A DNA stretch of 10,082 bases, taken from Alistipes sp. GTDB taxonomy: Bacteria > Bacteroidota > Bacteroidia > Bacteroidales > Rikenellaceae. The notes under the pieces are model-generated. The model had not been told where the DNA came from. It made no database searches and was given only the letters and a program-made list of their open reading frames with translations. Positions 1 through 5,850 of the stretch are shown here, one piece after another; the stretch's first letter is position 1, and each line of letters begins with the position of its first letter. The position numbers and the translations under genes were made by a program. The stretch lies in contig JAFZDR010000097.1 in assembly GCA_017561105.1 (NCBI GenBank), forward strand, positions 1 to 10,082. Reading direction: 5' to 3'.

Positions 1-1727
1 CTAAATGCACCATCGAGAACAACGGTCTCATTCCATACAGTTGGGAACTCGGCAATAAACTTGGTACACTCCGCCTCGCGCTCATACAATGATGGAGAGT
101 CGCACAACATAGCAAATGGCGAGAAATAGACAGCGTACATTGCCAACTGACGGCAACGAGTACCCTGGCTCATAGGAGCATATTTGCAAGTGGTGTAGGT
201 GCGCTTCGAGCCATTACGCATAGCGCCCTGGGTGTAGTCCATCGGACCAGCAACCATACGCAAATATGGCATCTCCAAATCGTACTCCACCTGATCAATA
301 TAGCTTCTGGCCTTCATCTTAGAACTCTCCAGACCAACTACACCCTCAAAATTCACGACATTCGGATAGGTGCGATTCAATCCTGTTGGCTTCGGACATC
401 CGTGGTAGTCAAGCATAAGCTTATATCTTGCAGCAATCTCAGCAAGTTTATACTGAAAATCCACCATCTGTGCATCGTCACGATCGAGAAAATCGACCTT
501 GAAGCCCTTGACTCCCATAGCGGCAAAGTGACGGCAAGTCTCCTCCTCTTTTCCTACTACAGCGTTGTAGCCAGCCCAAAGGATAATGCCTACACCCTGC
601 TTGTTTGCGTTGTCAATAATAGCCTTCAAATCGATCTCAGGAACGACCTTAGTCAAGTCATTGGCATTTCTAACAGCCCAACCCTCGTCGAGAATAACAT
701 ACTCGATACCGTGCTTGGCTGCAAAATCTACATAGTAGTTGTATGTTGCGGTATTGACACCCGCCTTGAATGGTACGCCTGTCAAGCCCCAATGGTTCCA
801 CCACTCCCAAGCAACCTTACCCGGCTTAATCCACGAAGTGTCCTCAACGCGCGAAGGCGAAGCGAGGCGATAGACCATATCGTTATCCAAGAGAGTATTT
901 GCATTCTCGGTCACGAGAACGATACGCCACGGCGTATTTGTTGCAGCCTTACACTCTGCGATATATGGCTTGCGACTCTCGACAATGCCCTGCAATTGAT
1001 GGTATCCACCCACAACAACCTTATCGGGCATTGGTGCAAACTCGCCATAGAGAGCCGTTGCGCCCTTGTTGTTCGACACGAACATTCCCGGATAGTGCTC
1101 GACATCCGACTCCAAGATGCAAACCTTGTATTTGTCAGCCTCAACAATCACAGGAATAAAGGCAACCTTATCCTTCTCAAACTTCGACAACTCAACGTTG
1201 CGATACCACGACTCGAACGAAGTGAAATACTTATCCTTCTTCTCTCCGGTGAGGTTGGTATATGGGAAGTAACCCTTGTAATCCTTTGCGAAGGCGAACT
1301 CTGCAATCTCGTTTTCGAGCTTAAAATCGTGTTTGAAGTTGGTTACAAAACGATATGCCACTCCCTCATCGTAGGCGCGAAACTCGACTGCATAGCGAGC
1401 AGCAAAGTCGATACGCAGAGCGTTGTAGTGATCCTTGATAACATCGCGGAAGTAGAACTTGGTAGGGATTTCGGTGTTGACCGAGGTACGCTTTACCTTC
1501 TTAACCGCAATCTTCTCGCCAATGTTGGCACCCTCGTAGACCTTCAAGCCAATCTGCGACGGAGCGAGCACCACATCGCCGTTGCACTTCACACTATACG
1601 ACAAATTCGGCTCTGCCGAGATTGTAACCTCCAACTTACCGTTTGGCGAAAGGAGCGTGTAGTTCTTTACTGCAAATGCCTCCGCACAAAGAAGGAGAGC
1701 ACAAGCTATTACAACAAGTTTTCTCAT
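1..1727 (-). CDS. GH97 family secreted alpha-glycosidase, probably retaining (alpha-galactosidase-like); 3' end cut by window edge
   Basis: 575 codons are visible from the ATG at 1727, and the frame is open to the left edge. GH97 proteins are usually about 650-700 residues, so roughly the last 75-120 are missing. Residues 1-19 are a signal peptide (MRK, hydrophobic core, AEAFA cleavage site), so the enzyme is exported, probably to the periplasm. An N-terminal beta-sandwich (about 20-290) precedes a (beta/alpha)8 barrel starting near KPGKVAWEWW (301-310). Barrel motifs are ILDEGW (345-350), KVDFLDRDD (410-418), DYHG (440-443), KPTG (446-449), RTYPN (452-456), EGVVGLE (461-467) and GPMDYT (494-499). 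In the family, inverting SusB-type enzymes use a Glu base following the His of that strand. Here the position is Gly443, and Asp412 and Glu467 align by position with the nucleophile and acid/base of the retaining alpha-galactosidase BtGH97b (recalled as Asp415 and Glu470). Retaining alpha-galactosidase activity is inferred; the substrate is untested. It starts 22 bp after thiL with no visible promoter, so it is probably co-transcribed. Confidence 0.93.
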   Translation of the reverse strand, partial: MRKLVVIACALLLCAEAFAVKNYTLLSPNGKLEVTISAEPNLSYSVKCNGDVVLAPSQIGLKVYEGANIGEKIAVKKVKRTSVNTEIPTKFYFRDVIKDHYNALRIDFAARYAVEFRAYDEGVAYRFVTNFKHDFKLENEIAEFAFAKDYKGYFPYTNLTGEKKDKYFTSFESWYRNVELSKFEKDKVAFIPVIVEADKYKVCILESDVEHYPGMFVSNNKGATALYGEFAPMPDKVVVGGYHQLQGIVESRKPYIAECKAATNTPWRIVLVTENANTLLDNDMVYRLASPSRVEDTSWIKPGKVAWEWWNHWGLTGVPFKAGVNTATYNYYVDFAAKHGIEYVILDEGWAVRNANDLTKVVPEIDLKAIIDNANKQGVGIILWAGYNAVVGKEEETCRHFAAMGVKGFKVDFLDRDDAQMVDFQYKLAEIAARYKLMLDYHGCPKPTGLNRTYPNVVNFEGVVGLESSKMKARSYIDQVEYDLEMPYLRMVAGPMDYTQGAMRNGSKRTYTTCKYAPMSQGTRCRQLAMYAVYFSPFAMLCDSPSLYEREAECTKFIAEFPTVWNETVVLDGAF

Positions 1728-1749
1728 ATTTTTATGTTCGTTTTAGGTT

Positions 1750-2784
1750 TTACTGCTTTGGGGTAAAGCCCTGCGCCTGCAAGGTGATATCGTTGCCGTC
1801 AGGAGTTACGAGATATGCTCCCGTACCCTCGGCGGTTATATGACCGATGATGTCGATACAGCCCAACTTGATAATCTCCTCGCGCTTCTCGAGTGGCACA
1901 GTGAAGATAAGTTCATAATCCTCGCCACCATTCAACGCCGCAATCACAGGGTCGATATTCATCTCCTCGGCAAGTCTTGTAGTCTGCTGTGCCAACGGAA
2001 TACGCTCAAGGTAGATACGGGCACCGCACTTCGACGATTTGCAAATCTGCAACACCTCCGAAGCCAAGCCGTCGGTTACATCAATCATCGAGGTTGGCAC
2101 AATACCCTCCTTGCGCAACGACTTAATCAAATCGTAGCGGGCACGAGGTTTGAGGTAGCGCTCCAAGAGATATTCGTGACCCTCGAACTGAGGCTGCGGA
2201 TTGTCTATACCCTGCAAAACATATCGCTCGCGCTCCAACAAACGCAAGCCCATGTACGAAGCTCCCAAATCTCCGGTAAGGCAGATTAGGTCATGCTCCT
2301 TTGCGCCGCTGCGATACGATATTTCGCTCTTCTTTGCACGACCTACCGCTGTAATATTCACAACGAAGCCCGTAACAGATGCCGAAGTATCGCCTCCGAC
2401 CAAATCGACACCCGCCTCCTTGCAAGCGAACTCTACGCCCGCATAGAAGTCATCCAGAAACTCCACCGATATCTTCGACGAGATACCGAGAGCAAGGGTT
2501 ATCTGCTCGGGTACGGCATTCATGGCCACCACATCGCTGATACCCTTTGTTACGACCTTATAGCCGAGGTGCTTCGGAGGAAAGTATGTCAAATCAAAAT
2601 CTACACCCTCCAACATCGAATCAGTCGAAACGACCACCGCCTTATCTTTTGACGCCTCAATAACTGCTGCATCGTCACCGACACCGCAGATTGTCGAGCT
2701 GTTGCTCTTCTGGAACTTTGAAGTCAGGCGATCGATCAAACCGAACTCGCCCAACTCCGCAATCTCTGTTCTACCTTTTGCCAT
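1750..2784 (-). CDS. thiL: Thiamine-monophosphate kinase ThiL
   Basis: This 344-residue cytoplasmic enzyme phosphorylates thiamine monophosphate with ATP to give thiamine diphosphate, the last step of cofactor synthesis. It belongs to the PurM/ThiL (AIR synthase-like) fold. The length is normal for the family. Recognisable motifs are GVGDDAA (34-40) and STDSMLEGVDF (53-63), which bind metal and substrate, then SDVVAMNA (83-90), DLVGGDTSAS (127-136), GDLGAS (171-176), DVTDGLASE (235-243) and NGGEDYEL (285-292). The N-terminal and C-terminal halves both appear complete. The start ATG at 2784 gives the usual ThiL opening, where ELGEFGLIDRL precedes the GDD motif. There is no Shine-Dalgarno sequence, as is normal in Bacteroidetes. 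It lies between adk (70 bp upstream, gap filled with 7-bp repeats) and the GH97 gene (22 bp downstream) on the same strand. No TAnnTTTG promoter box is visible in either gap. Confidence 0.95.
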   Translation of the reverse strand: MAKGRTEIAELGEFGLIDRLTSKFQKSNSSTICGVGDDAAVIEASKDKAVVVSTDSMLEGVDFDLTYFPPKHLGYKVVTKGISDVVAMNAVPEQITLALGISSKISVEFLDDFYAGVEFACKEAGVDLVGGDTSASVTGFVVNITAVGRAKKSEISYRSGAKEHDLICLTGDLGASYMGLRLLERERYVLQGIDNPQPQFEGHEYLLERYLKPRARYDLIKSLRKEGIVPTSMIDVTDGLASEVLQICKSSKCGARIYLERIPLAQQTTRLAEEMNIDPVIAALNGGEDYELIFTVPLEKREEIIKLGCIDIIGHITAEGTGAYLVTPDGNDITLQAQGFTPKQ

Positions 2785-2792
2785 AGAAACTC

Positions 2793-2855
2793 AGCTATTA
2801 GCTATTAGCCATTGGCCATTAGCTAATTTTTAATTTTACATTTTTAACTTTTAAT
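2793..2855. repeat. Degenerate 7-bp tandem repeat filling the adk-thiL gap
   Basis: Nine consecutive heptamers stay in one register for 63 bp. The first five (2793-2827) fit (A/G)GC(T/C)A(T/A)T and include two identical AGCTATT units. The last four (2828-2855) are TTTTAAT-like, with the first and last identical. The block starts 8 bp upstream of the thiL start and ends on the first base of the adk stop codon complement, so it occupies nearly the whole gap. ATTAGCT (2797-2803) and AGCTAAT (2821-2827) could also pair as a 7-bp stem. Function is unknown. Short period-7 intergenic repeats of this kind may recur elsewhere in the same genome. Confidence 0.8.
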
Positions 2856-3430
2856 TAAAGGTAGTTTTCAACTACCTTTGCGATGCGCTCGGCAACCTCC
2901 TCGATAGTACCCAACGAAGGTACGCTCTCGAACTTGCCTTGTGCGCGGTAGAAATCTGCCACAATAGCAGTCTGCGCATTGTAAACATCGATGCGGTTGC
3001 GGATAATCTCCTCCGACTGATCATCGGCACGACCCGAATCCTTACCACGGAGAAGAATACGCTTTACGAGCTCCTCCTCGGGAACCTCCATATTGATCAT
3101 AACCGACACCTTCTGACCGTGCTTTGCAAGAATCTCATCGAAAGCCACAGCCTGAGCTGTTGTACGAGGAAAACCGTCGAAGATTACGCCCGTACCCTCG
3201 GTGTGAGTTGCCACATAGTCGGCAACCATATCTATAACGAGCTGATCGGGAGCAAGCTCACCACGCTCGATGCAAGCCTGCATCTGCAAACCGAGCTCGG
3301 TCTTGGCAGCGATCTGCTCGCGAATGATATTTCCTGTTGAGATGTGACGAAGCGAGAAACGCTTCTCCAAAAGTTCCGACTGGGTACCCTTGCCGCAGCC
3401 AGGAGCTCCAAATAGTACAATATTCAGCAT
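2855..3430 (-). CDS. adk: Adenylate kinase, short form without zinc-type LID
   Basis: This 191-residue cytoplasmic enzyme interconverts ATP + AMP and 2 ADP, setting the adenylate balance. The P-loop is GAPGCGKGT (8-16). The AMP-binding region includes STGNIIREQI (31-40), and the core has DGFPRT (85-90). The LID region is the short type: LLRGKDSGRADD (126-137) runs directly into the helix with no four-Cys/His zinc insert. The length of about 190 agrees with short bacterial and cytosolic-type enzymes. The start at 3430 puts the P-loop strand MLNIVLFG at the very N-terminus, as expected. It is the first gene of the leftward adk-thiL-GH97 block and diverges from the GNAT gene. A Bacteroidetes promoter box lies about 29 bp upstream, and a short upstream ORF overlaps the start. 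The last codons plus stop form a perfect hairpin (2857-2879). Confidence 0.96.
   Translation of the reverse strand: MLNIVLFGAPGCGKGTQSELLEKRFSLRHISTGNIIREQIAAKTELGLQMQACIERGELAPDQLVIDMVADYVATHTEGTGVIFDGFPRTTAQAVAFDEILAKHGQKVSVMINMEVPEEELVKRILLRGKDSGRADDQSEEIIRNRIDVYNAQTAIVADFYRAQGKFESVPSLGTIEEVAERIAKVVENYL
2857..2879 (-). terminator. Hairpin over the last codons and stop of adk (possible weak terminator, attenuator or mRNA-end stabiliser)
   Basis: A perfect 10-bp stem, AAAGGTAGTT pairing with AACTACCTTT, closes a 3-nt loop. On the transcribed strand it is followed by AATTAAAAG rather than a continuous U-tract, so full rho-independent termination is doubtful. It could instead partly terminate or protect the adk transcript, separating adk expression from thiL. 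The hairpin is seen directly; its role is inferred. Confidence 0.45.
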
Positions 3431-3441
3431 TTTTTAAGCAT
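3424..3441 (-). other. Six-codon upstream ORF overlapping the adk start
   Basis: On the adk strand an ATG at 3441 opens ATG CTT AAA AAA TGC TGA, a five-residue peptide (MLKKC). Its stop overlaps the adk codons ATGCTGA. The context arises from a direct repeat, AGCATTTTTT on the + strand at 3426-3435 and 3437-3446, so the sequence around the adk start codon is duplicated 11 bp upstream. It lies about 12 nt downstream of the predicted transcription start. Whether it is translated is unknown. Confidence 0.3.
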
Positions 3442-3458
3442 TTTTTGGATTTGATGCG

Positions 3459-3486
3459 CAAAGATAACCATTTTTAGCAGAACAAA
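3459..3486 (-). promoter_or_regulatory. Bacteroidetes-type promoter for adk
   Basis: Read on the minus strand, the -7 box is TATCTTTG (3466 down to 3459), an exact match to TAnnTTTG. A TTTG that could act as the -33 element sits at 3486-3483, with a 16-bp gap that is slightly short for this promoter class. The predicted transcript would start near 3453, giving a leader of about 22 nt before the adk ATG. Confidence 0.6.
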
Positions 3487-3512
3487 AAACTAAAAAACTA
3501 TGTTTTTTTGAC

Positions 3513-3520
3513 TATCTTTG
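3513..3520 (+). promoter_or_regulatory. -7 box of the GNAT gene promoter
   Basis: TATCTTTG matches TAnnTTTG exactly and is followed by GCAT, as in the divergent adk promoter. No clear TTTG lies 17-23 bp upstream, so the -33 part is weak. The box also rules out the upstream TTG at 3518 as the gene's start codon, because that TTG is part of the box itself. The transcript should begin near 3525-3528. Confidence 0.55.
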
Positions 3521-3550
3521 CATCATAAAGCAAACAACACTCGTAAAAAT

Positions 3551-3976
3551 ATGCAAATTTACAGAGCAACAGAGCTCTCTGCCGAGCTCAAAAACGGATT
3601 GGAAAAATTGCTGCCTCAGCTCTCGCAGTCGGCTCAAATGCCGAGCTCGGAGCAGATCGAAAATCTGCTTGCAGACGGCAATACACATCTGCTTGTAGCA
3701 GAGGTAGATGGAGCAATAGCAGGCATCCTCTCTCTGGTCGTCGTAAACATCCCGACAGGATGCAAAGCGTGGATCGAAGATGTGGTTGTCGACGGCGATT
3801 TCAGAGGTCAAAAAATCGGATTTCAGCTCGTGGAAAAGGCCAAAGAAACAGCACTCGGTTTGGGCGTAAAAAAAATATACCTGACATCGAATCCTTCGCG
3901 ACAGGCTGCGCATAAATTATACAAAAACTGCGGCTTCGAGGAGTACAACACCTGCGTCTTTCGCAAAACCCTGTAA
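3551..3976 (+). CDS. GNAT family N-acetyltransferase
   Basis: This 141-residue cytoplasmic single-domain protein of the GCN5-related N-acetyltransferase fold would move an acetyl group from acetyl-CoA to an amine; the acceptor cannot be told from sequence. The core is visible as strand HLLVAEVDGAIAGILSLVV (46-64), then WIEDVVVDGDF (74-84), the pyrophosphate-binding loop RGQKIG (85-90, with Lys at the first usual Gly of the R/QxxGxG/A motif) and helix FQLVEKAKETA (91-101). Next come strand KIYLTSN (108-114) and the C-terminal AAHKLYKNCGFEEY (119-132), typical of the family. I chose ATG 3551 because the in-frame TTG at 3518 lies within the promoter box and would add 11 non-conserved residues. 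It is a single-gene unit divergent from adk, followed by a hairpin at 4021-4060. Confidence 0.9.
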   Translation: MQIYRATELSAELKNGLEKLLPQLSQSAQMPSSEQIENLLADGNTHLLVAEVDGAIAGILSLVVVNIPTGCKAWIEDVVVDGDFRGQKIGFQLVEKAKETALGLGVKKIYLTSNPSRQAAHKLYKNCGFEEYNTCVFRKTL

Positions 3977-4020
3977 TACCATATATTTAATTTTTTAAGT
4001 AATTATAGTATAGGACTCAC

Positions 4021-4060
4021 ATAGGGCTTTAATGACTATTTTTTGTTCTTAAAGTCCTAT
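4021..4060 (+). terminator. Probable terminator hairpin after the GNAT gene
   Basis: ATAGGGCTTTAA (4021-4032) pairs with TTAAAGTCCTAT (4049-4060) as a 12-bp stem with one G-U pair and a 16-nt loop. It is followed by TTTATAT, a weak U-rich tail. A second copy of the left arm, ATAGGACT (4010-4017), could compete for the same right arm. Position 45 nt after the GNAT stop, before the next promoter, fits a terminator. The tail is poor, so confidence is moderate. Confidence 0.5.
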
Positions 4061-4086
4061 TTTATATCCCAAAAGTAACCGCCAAG

Positions 4087-4118
4087 TTTGGAGATATTGA
4101 AAAATTTGAATAACTTTG
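4087..4118 (+). promoter_or_regulatory. Strong Bacteroidetes promoter of the lipoprotein operon
   Basis: TTTG (4087-4090) is separated by exactly 20 bp from TAACTTTG (4111-4118), a near-ideal TTTG-N20-TAnnTTTG arrangement. The transcript would begin near 4123-4126, giving a leader of about 65 nt before the ATG at 4191. It is the best-formed promoter in the window, suggesting good expression of the downstream lipoproteins. Confidence 0.8.
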
Positions 4119-4151
4119 CAAAAGTTACTTTGGTTAGGAGAGGTTAACTTT
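4111..4151 (+). promoter_or_regulatory. Palindrome and repeat over the -7 box and early leader
   Basis: TAACTTT (4111-4117) and AAAGTTA (4121-4127) form a perfect inverted repeat with a 3-bp spacer (GCA), covering the -7 box and the predicted start point. A second TAACTTT lies at 4145-4151 in the leader and could pair with the same AAAGTTA in RNA. This could be an operator or an mRNA 5' hairpin. The symmetry is direct; the role is inferred and could be chance. Confidence 0.35.
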
Positions 4152-4190
4152 AAAAATTTTACGCATTTTAACTTAAATAATTTTACGACT

Positions 4191-5834
4191 ATGAAGAGAT
4201 TTTATTCCTACTTCATTGCACTTGCAACATTAGTATTTGCAGGTATTGCTTGTACTCCGGATGGCGGTGACACTGATACCGCTACAACATTGGCATTCGA
4301 GGAGTGTGCTGTACTCCCTGCAGAGGGCGGTGCTCACACACTCACTTATGCAGTTACAAACCCTGTCAGCGGTGCTGAGCTTCTTCTCGGCGAGCCATCG
4401 GCTGAGTGGTTGCACGACCTCGCAGTTGTTGACGACACAACCGTTTCGTTTGTAGTTGACGCTAACGAGGCTGCTCCCGGCAGCGAGCCGCGCGAGGCTA
4501 CATTCACTGCAACTTACGCCACTCTCGAGGCGGTTCTTGTAACCGTAAAGCAGGCTTCGGCAGAGCCACTCTTTACTGTCGAGTTCTCGGAGTGCACAAC
4601 AACATCTGCATTGGCAACAATCACCCCTGCAGAGGGTGTTGGCACCTACTATTGGAAGAAGGCTTCGATTACCGACTTGGAGGGCTTTGAGTCGCACGCA
4701 GCTTGGTTGGAGAACAAGTTGACCACATCGTGGTTTGTAACACTCAGCGAGGGTGTAGTTGCAAATCAGTCGATTTCGGAGTATTACGGCGAGGCTTATA
4801 TCATCGTAGCAGGCGCTGTTAAGGGTGAGAACGGCTATGAGTTCACAACTCCGGTTCACTCATACAAGGTGCCACTCGTTCCAAAGCCAGTATTGACCAT
4901 CACTCCACTCGAGAACAACTTGTCGCACGAGGCAGGCGTAATCACACTCGACTACACCGTTGAGAACGCAGTTGAGGGTAATGTTGTAACCCTTTCGAAT
5001 GACGCTTCTTGGACCACAACAACTATCGAGAACGGCAAGATTTCGATCGCTTACACAGCTAACGAGTACGCTAAGGCTCGCACCGCATCGCTTTCGTTCT
5101 CGTATCCAAATGCTGATGCTGCAACCGTTGTAACACTCAACCAGGAGGCAAATCCAAATGCTGAGGTTGTAACCTTCACACTCGAGGTTACCGAGACTCA
5201 CTTCGACCATGTTATCGTAAATGTTACCCCATCGAACACCAGCGTTAAGTACGCTTTGGGTGGCGTTTCGAAGTACGATTTCGACGGTTATGCATATAGC
5301 GGCAGCGATAGCAACTTGCAGAAGGATCTCACTTCGTCGTACAAGAAGCCGGCAATCGTTTCGGGCGTTCAGACAGCTTACAAATTGCCTGTCAGCCCAT
5401 TGGACTACTACGGCTGGGACTACTACATCTACGCTTATGCAGTATCTGAGGATGAGACAGTTGCAACTTCGGATGTAACAAAGACTTTGGTTACTGTAAC
5501 CAACGACAAGCCGGTTATTTCGTTCGAGACTTCGCCATTCGAGGTGTCGGCAGAGGGTGGCAACTACACTATCAAGTTCACCATCCAGAACCCAGTAGAG
5601 GGTGGCGTTATAAAGTTCAACGGCTCGCAGGACAACTACTATGGTGTATTGGTTGACAACTCATGGACAATCAACTCAGAGAAGGGCGAGATTACCGTTC
5701 AGGTAAATCCTTACGATGCATCTCAGTATTTGCACCATGCAACTCTCTACATCGCATACTACGCAAGCGAGACTTCGACTACATCGCTCGCTACAGCATC
5801 TATCAAGATCAACCAGTTGGCTCCGGCAAACTAA
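4191..5834 (+). CDS. Modular lipoprotein with three BACON-like domains and two other beta-rich domains
   Basis: A 547-residue predicted lipoprotein. Residues 1-20 are a signal sequence and Cys21 is the lipidated residue (FAGIAC; Gly at -3 is atypical for a lipobox). The acidic stretch after it (TPDGGDTD) suits Bacteroidetes outer-membrane or surface export. The layout is BACON-like 1 (about 33-122), domain X1 (127-229), BACON-like 2 (233-320), X2 (327-438) and BACON-like 3 (441-545). The BACON units share a small-Gly turn (PAEGG, HEAG, SAEGG), YAVTNPVSG/YTVENAVEG/FTIQNPVEG, a Trp (Trp73, Trp274, Trp492) and a closing VTVKQ/VTLNQ/IKINQ strand. X1 and X2 share FT(V/L)E openings and YYGxxYxIxAxAV near their ends. 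BACON domains are often linked to carbohydrate or mucin binding, but no catalytic domain is present, so a binding or scaffold role is inferred. ATG 4191 is chosen because an in-frame TTG at 4116 overlaps the promoter box. It is co-transcribed with the next gene and ends in a double stop TAATAA. Confidence 0.88.
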   Translation: MKRFYSYFIALATLVFAGIACTPDGGDTDTATTLAFEECAVLPAEGGAHTLTYAVTNPVSGAELLLGEPSAEWLHDLAVVDDTTVSFVVDANEAAPGSEPREATFTATYATLEAVLVTVKQASAEPLFTVEFSECTTTSALATITPAEGVGTYYWKKASITDLEGFESHAAWLENKLTTSWFVTLSEGVVANQSISEYYGEAYIIVAGAVKGENGYEFTTPVHSYKVPLVPKPVLTITPLENNLSHEAGVITLDYTVENAVEGNVVTLSNDASWTTTTIENGKISIAYTANEYAKARTASLSFSYPNADAATVVTLNQEANPNAEVVTFTLEVTETHFDHVIVNVTPSNTSVKYALGGVSKYDFDGYAYSGSDSNLQKDLTSSYKKPAIVSGVQTAYKLPVSPLDYYGWDYYIYAYAVSEDETVATSDVTKTLVTVTNDKPVISFETSPFEVSAEGGNYTIKFTIQNPVEGGVIKFNGSQDNYYGVLVDNSWTINSEKGEITVQVNPYDASQYLHHATLYIAYYASETSTTSLATASIKINQLAPAN

Positions 5835-5850
5835 TAATACATAATGTAAG

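Noticed and set aside
402..1766. A 454-codon open frame on the + strand
   Set aside because: It is exactly antisense to the GH97 gene, whose frame has a signal peptide and full family motifs. The + strand product has no recognisable features and a GTG start. Long antisense frames are expected opposite genes with this codon bias.
2793..2855. Possible CRISPR or insertion-sequence remnant in the repeat-rich gap
   Set aside because: Units are only 7 bp and contiguous without spacers, and there are no target-site duplications or transposase fragments.
3518..3550. Upstream TTG start extending the GNAT protein by 11 residues
   Set aside because: The TTG is part of the -7 promoter box TATCTTTG, so it would not be in the transcript.
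4010..4060. Possible phase-variable invertible promoter flanked by ATAGGACT/AGTCCTAT
   Set aside because: The arms are only 8 bp, the segment between them lacks a TAnnTTTG box, and the real promoter lies outside at 4087-4118. A terminator hairpin explains the symmetry better.
4116..4190. Upstream TTG start adding 25 residues to the first lipoprotein
   Set aside because: It overlaps the promoter and would place residues before a well-formed lipoprotein signal sequence starting at 4191.
4230..4859. A 209-codon minus-strand frame opposite the BACON lipoprotein
   Set aside because: It is antisense to a clear lipoprotein gene, its product is Cys/Arg/Leu-rich with no domain, and there is no promoter box for it.
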